From NCBI RefSeq assembly GCF_023823125.1, contig NZ_CP090949.1, positions 3,186,001-3,250,000 on the forward strand: 64,000 nt of DNA. The letters are read 5' to 3'. Below the pieces are notes generated by a model that had not been told where the DNA came from, searched no databases, and worked only from the letters and a program-made list of their open reading frames with translations. The translations under genes were made by a program, and so were the position numbers. This document shows positions 7,957-15,051 of this stretch, in pieces. Within the stretch, counting starts at the first letter, position 1, and every line of letters begins with the position of its first letter. The DNA comes from Erythrobacter aurantius. GTDB taxonomy: Bacteria; Pseudomonadota; Alphaproteobacteria; Sphingomonadales; Sphingomonadaceae.

Positions 7957-9206
7957 GCAGCCTCAGCTATTCTCCCGCCTGCAATCTCGTCAAAGGTCCG
8001 GCCGTCACCCTCGAGGGTCGCAGCTTTGCCCGTAAAATCCTGCCAGCGCTTCACGGCAACATCGATGTAAGCGGGATTCAGCTCGATGGCGTGGACAACG
8101 CGGCCGGTCATCTCACCAGCAATGATGGTAGTGCCCGAACCAGCAAACGGCTCATAGACCGCTTGTCCCGGGCTGGAATTGTTCTCGATCGGGCGCTTCA
8201 TGCACTCGACCGGCTTCTGGGTACCGTGACCCGTCTCGTTCTTCTTGGGCTTGGCGATGTGCCAGACAGTGGTCTGCTTGCGGTCCCCGGCCCAGTGGCC
8301 CTTCGCGCCCTTCTTCACGGCATACCAGCAGGGCTCATGCTCCCAGTGATAATCGCCGCGCGAGAGGACGAGCTGGCCTTTGTCCCAGATGATCTGGGAG
8401 CGGAGCATTAGGTCGCAGGCCGCGAGGCTGTCGCCGACTACACCGGCATAAAGACCAGCGTGCCAGACGTAGGCTACATCGCCCGGGAACAGTGCCCACG
8501 CCTCGCGCCAGTCGGCCTTGTCGTCGTTCAGAACCTTGCCCTTGGCAGTGCCTGAAGCGGCAACGCCGGCCTTCTCACGCCAGGCGGGATCATACTCCAC
8601 GCCGTAAGGTGGATCAGTGACCATCAGGTGGGGCGAAACGCCGTTCAGGGCCTTAGCCACCGTGTCGGCATCGGTGCAGTCGCCGCAGACCAGCCGATGC
8701 TTGCCGAGCAGCCAGACGTCGCCGGGTTTGGCGATGGGGTCGATGGGCGCTTCGGGGATTTCGTCGGGGTCAGTGTTGCCCTCGGTCTTTTCGGCCAGCA
8801 GCTTCGACAGTTCGTCGTCCGAAAAACCGGTCAGCATCAGGTCGAAATCGAAGCTCTGCAGGTCGCCGAGTTCGACGGCCAGGAGTTCGAGATCCCACCC
8901 TGCGTTCAGCGCCAGCTTGTTGTCGGCGATCACATAGGCCTTCTTCTGAGCTTCGCTCCAACCCTTGGCGACCATCGTCGGGATCTGGGTCAGGCCCAGC
9001 TTACGCGCGGCCAGAAGACGGCCATGGCCAGCTATCAGGCCACCGTCCTCATCGACGAGGATCGGGTTGGTCCAGCCCCACTCGCGGATGGAGGCGGCAA
9101 TCTGGGCGACCTGTTCGTCCGAGTGCGTGCGGGAGTTGCGCGCATAGGGCGTGATCTTCTCTATCGGCCAGAGCTCGCTGCTCTGGGCCGGCCAGTTCTG
9201 ATCCAT
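7953..9206 (-). CDS. ParB-like N-terminal domain fused to DNA (N4/N6) methyltransferase
   Basis: 417 residues, two domains. Residues about 11-135 are a ParB/Srx-like domain with ITPYARNSRTHSDEQ, ILVDEDGGLIAGHGRLLAAR (GHGR at 60-63) and YVIADNKLAL. Residues about 160-400 are a beta-class amino-methyltransferase: motif IV DPPY at 198-201 precedes the SAM-binding FAGSGTT at 354-360. It probably methylates adenine N6 or cytosine N4 in a specific sequence, protecting phage DNA or marking it for regulation. No restriction enzyme lies beside it, so it is an orphan methylase. Target specificity cannot be read from the sequence. Confidence 0.9.
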   Translation of the reverse strand: MDQNWPAQSSELWPIEKITPYARNSRTHSDEQVAQIAASIREWGWTNPILVDEDGGLIAGHGRLLAARKLGLTQIPTMVAKGWSEAQKKAYVIADNKLALNAGWDLELLAVELGDLQSFDFDLMLTGFSDDELSKLLAEKTEGNTDPDEIPEAPIDPIAKPGDVWLLGKHRLVCGDCTDADTVAKALNGVSPHLMVTDPPYGVEYDPAWREKAGVAASGTAKGKVLNDDKADWREAWALFPGDVAYVWHAGLYAGVVGDSLAACDLMLRSQIIWDKGQLVLSRGDYHWEHEPCWYAVKKGAKGHWAGDRKQTTVWHIAKPKKNETGHGTQKPVECMKRPIENNSSPGQAVYEPFAGSGTTIIAGEMTGRVVHAIELNPAYIDVAVKRWQDFTGKAATLEGDGRTFDEIAGGRIAEAA

Positions 9207-9299
9207 AGATGTCCTTGAAACGGGTTCGGCCGCAGGGGCCCGGAAGGGCTTGCGGCACTTGTTTGCGATGTTGGAAAGCCGCTATGGGCGTTGGAGGTT

Positions 9300-9376
9300 G
9301 GGCCTGTAGCTCAGTTGGTTAGAGCTGGCCGCTCATAACGGCTAGGTCGCGGGTTCAAGTCCTGCCGGGCCCACCA
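9300..9376 (+). tRNA. tRNA with CAT anticodon, probably tRNA-Ile2 (lysidine type)
   Basis: A complete 77-nt cloverleaf with encoded CCA. Acceptor arms 9300-9306 and 9366-9372 pair fully with one G-U. The anticodon stem 9327-9331/9339-9343 encloses loop CTCATAA with CAT at 9334-9336, and the T arm is 9349-9365. The acceptor C4-G69 and C5-G68 pairs are the known identity elements for TilS, favouring isoleucine (AUA) over methionine. The gene is on the plus strand while all surrounding phage genes are on the minus strand. Confidence 0.88.
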
Positions 9377-9377
9377 A

Positions 9378-9602
9378 TCAAATAAGTTCGAGCTCGCTCA
9401 GCACCTTCGCTGCGTCGAGCAACTGGTCGGTCTGGACCGTGATCTCGATCGTCATGCTGTCTGCGGTCGCGCTGGCGTAAACGCCGCCCTCGTAGAGTTC
9501 CTGTTCGATCGTCTCGATCACCGCGATGATCCGGCTGCGGTCGAAGTTCTCGGGCAGCGTGCGGATCGCAAGGCGGATGGTGCTGGTGATGCCCGCGCTC
9601 AT
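9378..9602 (-). CDS. Small phage protein, unknown function
   Basis: 74 residues. No family recognised. The sequence is a mixed alpha/beta small domain (TIRLAIRTLPENFDRSRIIA, then EITVQTDQLLDAAKVLSELE), with no cysteines or membrane segment. Its ATG overlaps the stop of the following upstream gene by 4 bases (ATGA), which indicates coupled translation. Its own stop lies one base beyond the 3' end of the opposing tRNA, so the two genes abut tail to tail. Confidence 0.6.
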   Translation of the reverse strand: MSAGITSTIRLAIRTLPENFDRSRIIAVIETIEQELYEGGVYASATADSMTIEITVQTDQLLDAAKVLSELELI

Positions 9603-9961
9603 TCTGCGTCTGCCATGATCTCGTAAAGGCCGACAAAGCCGGTCAGGTATGGCAGGCCCTTTGGAATGCCATGTTCCCGCGCAGTGTTGCGGTCGATCTT
9701 CCAGCCCATCCAGCGGGTGATGGCGGCGTCGATGGCCCTTTCAAGGCCAAGCCCGGTGTGAATGCCGTTGTGCACATCGTCGGCGAAGTGTCGGCCGTGG
9801 CGGCTGTCGAGGAAATCCCGCACCCCTTCCGCGCTGCCCACCGTCACCTTGGTAATCGCCGGGAAGGCAATGGCCCAGGCTGCATCGGCATCGGCGAATG
9901 CGCTGCTGGTGCCGTAGAAGCCCCAGGCCTCGTTGGCGGTTGGCAAGGTCGAGTTGGTCAT
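9599..9961 (-). CDS. Phage hypothetical protein
   Basis: 120 residues. Not recognised. It contains many aromatic residues (NEAWGFYGT, ITRWMGWKIDRNTAREHGIP, LPYLTGFVGLYEIMADAE) and a central DFLDSRHGRHFADDVHNGI segment. That pattern suggests a compact soluble helical domain. It overlaps the downstream small gene by 4 bases and is the first gene of a two-gene unit. About 190 bases with no obvious gene separate it from the HNH endonuclease. Confidence 0.62.
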   Translation of the reverse strand: MTNSTLPTANEAWGFYGTSSAFADADAAWAIAFPAITKVTVGSAEGVRDFLDSRHGRHFADDVHNGIHTGLGLERAIDAAITRWMGWKIDRNTAREHGIPKGLPYLTGFVGLYEIMADAE

Positions 9962-10148
9962 CTGCGTCGCTCCGTGTTCGTGAAGCGACTACCGCTCTTA
10001 TCGCGGCGACTATCCAGTCAATTCGATGGAAAACATCGACTTTATGGGATCTGACCCCCGGTCCGAGTTTCGCGGTTGCGTAAAGTTTGGGCCAAGCGCG
10101 GTGTCCCGCCTGAAACCGCCAGACTTTGCGATACCCCCCATGGGGCGG

Positions 10149-10475
10149 TCACCCGATCGGCCACCCGTCGGGTCCGATCCGCACCTTTCGGCGCAGCCCG
10201 AACTGTTCCGCAGTCCGTCTGATATGGCATTCGGCGCAAAGACAGCGGATGTTGCTGTCCTCGTCCGATCCGCCATGAGCCAGCGGCACGATGTGGTCAG
10301 GGACGGTCGCCTCGCGGACAATCCCGACAGAAGCGCAATCACGGCAGAGGGGTTCCGCCCTTAATCGACGCAGGCGCTGCACCATGCCTTGGCGTCCCCG
10401 AAGTCGTTCAGCCATTGCGCAACGCCTGCAACGAGAAACGCCCGGAAGCTGGTAAGCCCCGGGCGCAACTCGCAT
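10149..10475 (-). CDS. HNH endonuclease
   Basis: 108 residues from ATG 10473-10475. The HNH core is clear: EPLCRDC, then PDHIVPLAHGGSDEDSN and IRCLCAECHIRRTA. This gives two Cys pairs for zinc, the catalytic His in DHIVPL, the Asn, and the final His. In HK97-type phages an HNH nuclease near the terminase and portal genes assists DNA packaging or cos cleavage. The start is uncertain: a TTG at 10518-10520 gives a longer form and ATG 10413-10415 a shorter one. None has a strong Shine-Dalgarno. Confidence 0.8.
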   Translation of the reverse strand: MRVAPGAYQLPGVSRCRRCAMAERLRGRQGMVQRLRRLRAEPLCRDCASVGIVREATVPDHIVPLAHGGSDEDSNIRCLCAECHIRRTAEQFGLRRKVRIGPDGWPIG

Positions 10476-10568
10476 CACTACATTTCGGAAACATCTACAG
10501 TAGAGCAATGCTCCCGTCAATGCTGAATTGTATTTTTATCGTTGAATCACAGTTTGTTAGGTCAACCG

Positions 10569-11168
10569 CTAGGCGGACGATACTGGCAGCGAACTGTCCC
10601 TGTTGATACCGAACAGGGTGACCAGACCTTCGAGCCCGTGCGCCAGATTACGCAGGTCCGCGTCTCCCCAGCCTGCGGCATCCACCTCGTAGCAGACCAC
10701 CGCGTGGACAAGCATGCTCGGTCGCCGACCGGTCGCGGCGATGGCATCGTGGTCAGCAGTCCGCAGCATCAGGATGGCCGCCGCTGCCCGCTTGCGGATC
10801 TTCTCGACGTAGTCCGGATCGTACTCCGTGAGACTGCGGCCGAAGATCCCTTCATCGAGAAGCAAGCCGGTAGCGGAATGCGGGTGGATCGGCGGCAGTC
10901 CCATGACCGCCCGGTTGCGAGCCATGAGGTCACCATAGAGCTCCGCAGCTGCCAATTGCTCAGCCGTGATCTTGCCAGCGAATGCCAGCCGGCCGATCGC
11001 CGAGCCCAGACGCTCGTCCTTGGCCTGCCTTGCGGTGACGCCGTACTGACGCTGGCGGGCATCCAGAACGGTCGCCGTGACTTCCCGCATGGTCTCGGCT
11101 TTGCCCGGTTGCACCAGCTTGCCGCAGGGATGGCGGCGGCCCCCCTTGCGCTTACGACCGCGTGCCAC
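10569..11168 (-). CDS. Conserved-looking phage protein with basic N-terminus, unknown function
   Basis: 199 residues from GTG 11166-11168, giving a basic start VARGRKRKGGRRHP. An in-frame longer start at 11195 and a shorter ATG (MREVTATVLDARQRQYGV) are alternatives. The rest is helical (GRLAFAGKITAEQLAAAELY, DYVEKIRKRAAAAILML). The sequence suggests a DNA- or RNA-binding accessory protein, possibly a regulator at the junction of early and late regions, but that is inference. It overlaps the DUF6378-like gene by 17 bases. Confidence 0.6.
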   Translation of the reverse strand: MARGRKRKGGRRHPCGKLVQPGKAETMREVTATVLDARQRQYGVTARQAKDERLGSAIGRLAFAGKITAEQLAAAELYGDLMARNRAVMGLPPIHPHSATGLLLDEGIFGRSLTEYDPDYVEKIRKRAAAAILMLRTADHDAIAATGRRPSMLVHAVVCYEVDAAGWGDADLRNLAHGLEGLVTLFGINRDSSLPVSSA

Positions 11169-11421
11169 GGATGATCTCCGGGATGAGCGCCGCATAGCCG
11201 ATCACATCGATGGGCCCGTCTGCGTAGCTGGGGTCGTGCGCCAAGCGGGCAAGTTTCAGGTCAATCATGCACAGCGCCACCTGCTGGGCGGTGACAGGCG
11301 TGCCGAGGGTTATCGACCAGCGCCGAGCGATCGCATCCATCTGGGTCTTGGGATCGCCGTAGGCCGCACTGCGATCCTCGAGCACTTGCGCCACGCGCTT
11401 CAGGAAACCGGCCGCGCTCAC
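11152..11421 (-). CDS. DUF6378-like phage protein
   Basis: 89 residues. The pattern LEDRSAAYGDPKTQMDAIA, then VALCMIDLKLARLAHDPSY and IDVIGYAALIPEII matches the small phage family DUF6378 (AYGDP, K-x-x-R-L, D-x-x-G-Y-A-A). Its fold resembles small MazG-like or nucleotide-metabolism helical proteins. No experimental function is known to me. It is coupled to the resolvase gene by a 4-base overlap. Confidence 0.7.
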   Translation of the reverse strand: MSAAGFLKRVAQVLEDRSAAYGDPKTQMDAIARRWSITLGTPVTAQQVALCMIDLKLARLAHDPSYADGPIDVIGYAALIPEIIRGTRS

Positions 11422-11957
11422 CGGACACCTCCCCGGGTCTCGATGGCCCAGAGCAGGATCGCGATGGCATCAGCCTCGTTGTCGTCGGCCGGGGCAAAGC
11501 CCTTTGCCTGGACGGCCGCGATGACGGCCGCCTTGTCGGCATTGCCCTTGCCGGTGATGAACCGCTTGATCGTGCCGACCGGCACGCCCTGATAGGCAAC
11601 CAGCATTTCCTCGCACCAGGCGGTCAACATGCCCAGTAGTCCGCCATAGACATGGGCGGCGTCGGTGCCGGCGTGCCGACGGACTTCCTCGAAGTAGACC
11701 GCTTCGATCGGCCCTGCATCGAGATCCAGCTGCTCGAGCCAGCGCCGGAAGCGCAGGTAGCGCATCCCACCACCGTCGTAGCGGGTGTGTTTCAGCGACA
11801 CAGTCCCGGTGCTGATGTGGCCATCGGACAACTGGAGCGCCCAGCCGGCGCTGGTGCCAAGGTCGAGGGCAAGGATGGCTCCGCGGCGGATCGTTCCGCC
11901 GACGTTGGCTTGAGCCGGATTGGGGCAGGCAACGGCCTGCATTTCAGGCAGGGTCAT
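11418..11957 (-). CDS. RuvC-like Holliday junction resolvase
   Basis: 179 residues from ATG 11955-11957, chosen because GAGGAGG lies at ideal spacing. An in-frame ATG at 12086 has no such site. The RNase H fold is visible: ILALDLGTSAGWALQL carries the first catalytic Asp, VYFEEVRRHAGTDAAHVYGG the Glu. GKGNADKAAVIAAV and DDNEADAIAILLW carry the last acidic cluster. It likely resolves branched replication intermediates before packaging. Similar proteins occur widely in alphaproteobacterial phages beside primase-helicase genes. Confidence 0.85.
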   Translation of the reverse strand: MTLPEMQAVACPNPAQANVGGTIRRGAILALDLGTSAGWALQLSDGHISTGTVSLKHTRYDGGGMRYLRFRRWLEQLDLDAGPIEAVYFEEVRRHAGTDAAHVYGGLLGMLTAWCEEMLVAYQGVPVGTIKRFITGKGNADKAAVIAAVQAKGFAPADDNEADAIAILLWAIETRGGVR

Positions 11958-12361
11958 GACGACCTCCTCTTCGTGTGGGGCGGTCGGGGCGAGGACTGGG
12001 CCGGTGAAGGCTGGCAGCTCGCCCGGACCCGAAGCGGGTCTGGTCAGGTCGTCATTCGGGCGGACACTGCCGCCGGAAATCTTCATGGGGTTTCAGCTGG
12101 GCCGATTGAAACATTGGAGCGACCAACCCCTTGAGTAGGCTGGGGAATATATAATATTTCAATTATTATTATTTTTATAGGGGTACGCCTCTCTATCTTT
12201 AAAACGCGCGCGTACGCGAGGGGATATATAAGGCACCCCTTGAAAGATTGAGCTTTCTCCGAAATCCGATTTTATTTCGTAAATCCATGCGCTTGGATGC
12301 CATAAAGCTGCTTTTGACGGATATTGGGCCATTGAAGGACCATCCAGAGGGGATGGATGCA
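11958..12361. other. 404-base AT-rich intergenic region, candidate replication origin
   Basis: No convincing gene. About 12141-12180 is an almost pure A/T tract in an otherwise GC-rich phage. It is followed by a repeated GTACGC (12183 and 12212), the 10-base palindrome CGCGTACGCG at 12209-12218, and inverted AGGGGT/ACCCCT at 12179-12184 and 12235-12240. An easily melted tract next to structured repeats beside the primase-helicase gene is what an origin looks like. This is inference. It could also hold a promoter for the resolvase. Confidence 0.45.
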
Positions 12362-14689
12362 TCACGATGGCCCTTGGTGGTGTGTGGCGACCTTTTGGCC
12401 ACTCGCGTCCCGCCAATTACCCGACCAGCGCGCCAGTCTGTAGACCATGGCCTGCCTGGTGGCCGAACTGCGCATGCCCGTCGTCACGTCTCCGCTCTCG
12501 ATCAAGGTCTGGATGATATCGTCGCGGTCCCGGGATTTGAGCCACTGGGAGCTGCGGGTCAGTTCAGACTTGGTGATGCCCTTGGCGCCGGCTGCCCGGA
12601 TCAGTTCACGCAGCCGTTTCAGGTGAGCCTCGGTCTCGGTATCTGCGACATGGCGGTCCACCGCATCCATTGCCCGCTGGGCGTAGTAACGCACGAAGGC
12701 AATGGCCCAGTCCGCGTCATCGATCGTGATGACGGGAGCCACCGGATCATTGCCCACTGCCACGATCAGCGCGAGCTTCAGCGAGATCTCACCGATGCGC
12801 GCAAGGATGGCTGTAAAGGCGGTGCCTGCAGCCGCCCGCAATTCGTCGGTCAGCTCCCCGCTCAGCGACTTGAAACGGGCACGCGCATCATCGGTCATCG
12901 GCACAGTGGCCAACACCACAGCGGTCTGCGGCCCCGAGGTCGTGCCAGCAAGATTGCCGCGTTGCTGGCCGGGACCAGACGCCAGCAGTTGCAGGCCCGC
13001 GATCAGGTCCGGTGGCGGGGTGCGGAGCCCGACAGCGACGTTTTCGTCGGGGTAGTCCTCGTCACTGGGCAGGATCAGGAAGCGGGCGAGCGAGCCGTCT
13101 ACCACATTGGCCCCTTGCAGCGCGCCCCAGAAGTGCATGGGGGTCGTCGTGCCATAAACGCAGAGGCAAGGCTGGACGATGTCGCGCCGCTCATTGGTGC
13201 CGTCGCGATTGGCATATTCCGCACCCAGGAAGATCCCACCGGCCGAGGTGTAAAGCTCGGTCATGTTGTCGAGGATCTCGGTGATATGGCGCGGGCTGCG
13301 TTTGCGGTCTGCCGCTGCCGAGAGAAACATGCCGAACTCGTCAATCTGGAACAGGATCGCGGGCTGGCGATGCAACGCGGTCAGCAGCCCCGCGCCGGAC
13401 GCGATCTTGTTGCCGCCCAGATGATTGGCGAGCCCGGCCTCGAAAAGCACCTCGTTGATGATTTCGCGGGAGTGGTTCTTGCCCGAGCCACTGTCCGCAA
13501 TGCCCACCACGTAGAGGTTCGACCTCAGGTTGCTTTCGGTACGGTAGAGCCGCCCCATCAGTGCGCCGATTGCGCAGAGGCTGGCGCCAAGCGAGAGCAG
13601 CGGCTGAGGCCGGCGAGCGGTCGATAGCATGTAATCAGTCAGCTTACCGACCAGTCCGCCCGGGATCGTCAGCGCAAATTTGGGCGGCGGCGCATCCTCA
13701 GTAGCCGGGGCCGTGGTATCGAGCCGGGCTAGCAGGCCAGATGCCGGGTGAATTTCATCCCCAGGCTGGCTGCCGTCGAGGACCAGGCCTGGATCCGGCT
13801 TCCAGCCCCGTTCCATGGCAAGGTGGTAGATCGAGCCAGCACCAATGCGGTCCGGGCGGAAACTGCCCCATGCCTTCTCGGTCGTAGCGGCGACGTTTTT
13901 CACAGCCTGATCAGACCAGCCCGTGAACAGGTCCTTCCCGTCATCGCCGAGCGCGCCCTTGATCGCCATGCCAATCCGCACCCAGCTGTCGTAGTCGAGA
14001 TCGCTGTTGGGCAGATACTGAAGCGCGGCGCGGATCGCGTCCTGTGTGCCGGCTTGCGCATGCGCCGGAACCGCCGGGGTGCTGGCAGAGACTGAGGTCA
14101 GACTGGATGGCCGCAGTTCAGGCGGGACCAGCGCCAGTGCCTCATCCATGAACGCCGCGGCCATCTCTGCATCGATGACCGGCAGGCTGTCCAGATCGAG
14201 TTCTGACAGGCCTTCCTCGGGCCAGGCATAGGGCTGGCCGGTATCCGGGTGATCGGCGTAAGCGACGAACTGCTGGCCCAGACACAGGACCTCCAGCGGA
14301 GCCCGGCGAATGCCGCGGAAAGGGGCGCTGGTACGGTAGACAAGCAGGCGTTTCGGCGCTCTACCAATGCGAAGCGCCGGGGTATCTCCAAGCCGGGCGC
14401 GGGCCAGTTGCTCGATCTGGAGCGCAAGGTCCGGGGCCGAAAGGATGTCGATGTCAATGGCGGCCACGCCACCACCGACAATACCGATGCCGCAGTCCGG
14501 CCATGCAGACCATGTGGAAACCTCGACCTCGGTCGTAGACCGCTCAGCATGACGGTTCCATTCGGGATAGTCGACCCATGCGCCGCGTTGATACCGGCCC
14601 GGCTTCTTGCCGCCGGGCGCGATGGGCAGGATGGTATAGCCGTTGGCGAGAAGGCGCGAACCATGGCGCGCCATGAAGGACGTGTTCAT
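12362..14689 (-). CDS. Bifunctional primase-polymerase / helicase
   Basis: 775 residues from ATG 14687-14689. The N-terminal prim-pol domain (about 1-175) has LLANGYTILPIAPGGKKP and the metal-binding AIDIDI (Asp79, Asp81). A PriCT-2-like domain (about 215-295) follows, with LDYDSWVRIGMAIKGAL and WGSFRPDRIGAGSIY. The C-terminal two thirds is a DUF3987-like ATPase with Walker A SGSGKNHS (about 399-407) and ILFQIDEFGMF as Walker B. It should prime and unwind phage DNA. The start overlaps the DUF6511 stop (TGATG). Confidence 0.87.
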   Translation of the reverse strand: MNTSFMARHGSRLLANGYTILPIAPGGKKPGRYQRGAWVDYPEWNRHAERSTTEVEVSTWSAWPDCGIGIVGGGVAAIDIDILSAPDLALQIEQLARARLGDTPALRIGRAPKRLLVYRTSAPFRGIRRAPLEVLCLGQQFVAYADHPDTGQPYAWPEEGLSELDLDSLPVIDAEMAAAFMDEALALVPPELRPSSLTSVSASTPAVPAHAQAGTQDAIRAALQYLPNSDLDYDSWVRIGMAIKGALGDDGKDLFTGWSDQAVKNVAATTEKAWGSFRPDRIGAGSIYHLAMERGWKPDPGLVLDGSQPGDEIHPASGLLARLDTTAPATEDAPPPKFALTIPGGLVGKLTDYMLSTARRPQPLLSLGASLCAIGALMGRLYRTESNLRSNLYVVGIADSGSGKNHSREIINEVLFEAGLANHLGGNKIASGAGLLTALHRQPAILFQIDEFGMFLSAAADRKRSPRHITEILDNMTELYTSAGGIFLGAEYANRDGTNERRDIVQPCLCVYGTTTPMHFWGALQGANVVDGSLARFLILPSDEDYPDENVAVGLRTPPPDLIAGLQLLASGPGQQRGNLAGTTSGPQTAVVLATVPMTDDARARFKSLSGELTDELRAAAGTAFTAILARIGEISLKLALIVAVGNDPVAPVITIDDADWAIAFVRYYAQRAMDAVDRHVADTETEAHLKRLRELIRAAGAKGITKSELTRSSQWLKSRDRDDIIQTLIESGDVTTGMRSSATRQAMVYRLARWSGNWRDASGQKVATHHQGPS

Positions 14690-15051
14690 CAGAAGGGGCA
14701 CTCCGACAGGTCGGCAGCAAGCTCGCGAAGGTGGTCGCAGTAACCGGTGATGAGATGCTCGACGAAGGCGGACCACTCGGCGTCAGTCAGTGCCACAAGG
14801 TCGGTCTTGCCGATCTGTTCGAGATAGCGGCCACCGGCCTGGCCGCCTTTGACCATGGCGGCCTGTTCATTGCGGCTGGTGTTGATCATGCCTTGCCTCC
14901 GGTGACAGAGTTCCTGGCAATCGCGGCTGCAAAGATACTTGCGGCTTTCGTCCCGGCGGGGATCGGAGACCCGGTAGTGCGGGACGAACCAGCCGAAGCC
15001 GCGGGGTTCGCGATGGCAGACCGAGCAGAGCCCGGGGTTGGCGTATGGCAT
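14689..15051 (-). CDS. DUF6511-like protein with N-terminal zinc-binding cysteines
   Basis: 120 residues. The N-terminus has Cys pairs (LCSVCHREPRGFGW, then YLCSRDCQELCHRR) suited to a zinc ribbon. The C-terminal part (LEQIGKTDLVALTDAEWSAF, then GYCDHLRELA) matches the small phage family DUF6511. The function of the family is not established. It lies between the DEAD helicase and prim-pol helicase. Its first 166 bases overlap the end of the helicase ORF in another frame, which is unusually long for this operon. Confidence 0.75.
   Translation of the reverse strand: MPYANPGLCSVCHREPRGFGWFVPHYRVSDPRRDESRKYLCSRDCQELCHRRQGMINTSRNEQAAMVKGGQAGGRYLEQIGKTDLVALTDAEWSAFVEHLITGYCDHLRELAADLSECPF

Noticed and set aside
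1..9206. Gene transfer agent instead of prophage
   Set aside because: HK97-type head genes also occur in GTAs, but this cluster is joined to replication, recombination and integrase genes, which GTAs lack.
10476..10520. TTG start at 10520 for the HNH endonuclease
   Set aside because: The added 15 residues have no conserved feature and no ribosome site; ATG at 10475 keeps the whole HNH core.
12159..12416. 85-codon minus-strand frame across the AT-rich region
   Set aside because: Overlaps the primase-helicase end, is extremely uneven in composition and ends in poly-Asn from the A/T tract; more likely non-coding.
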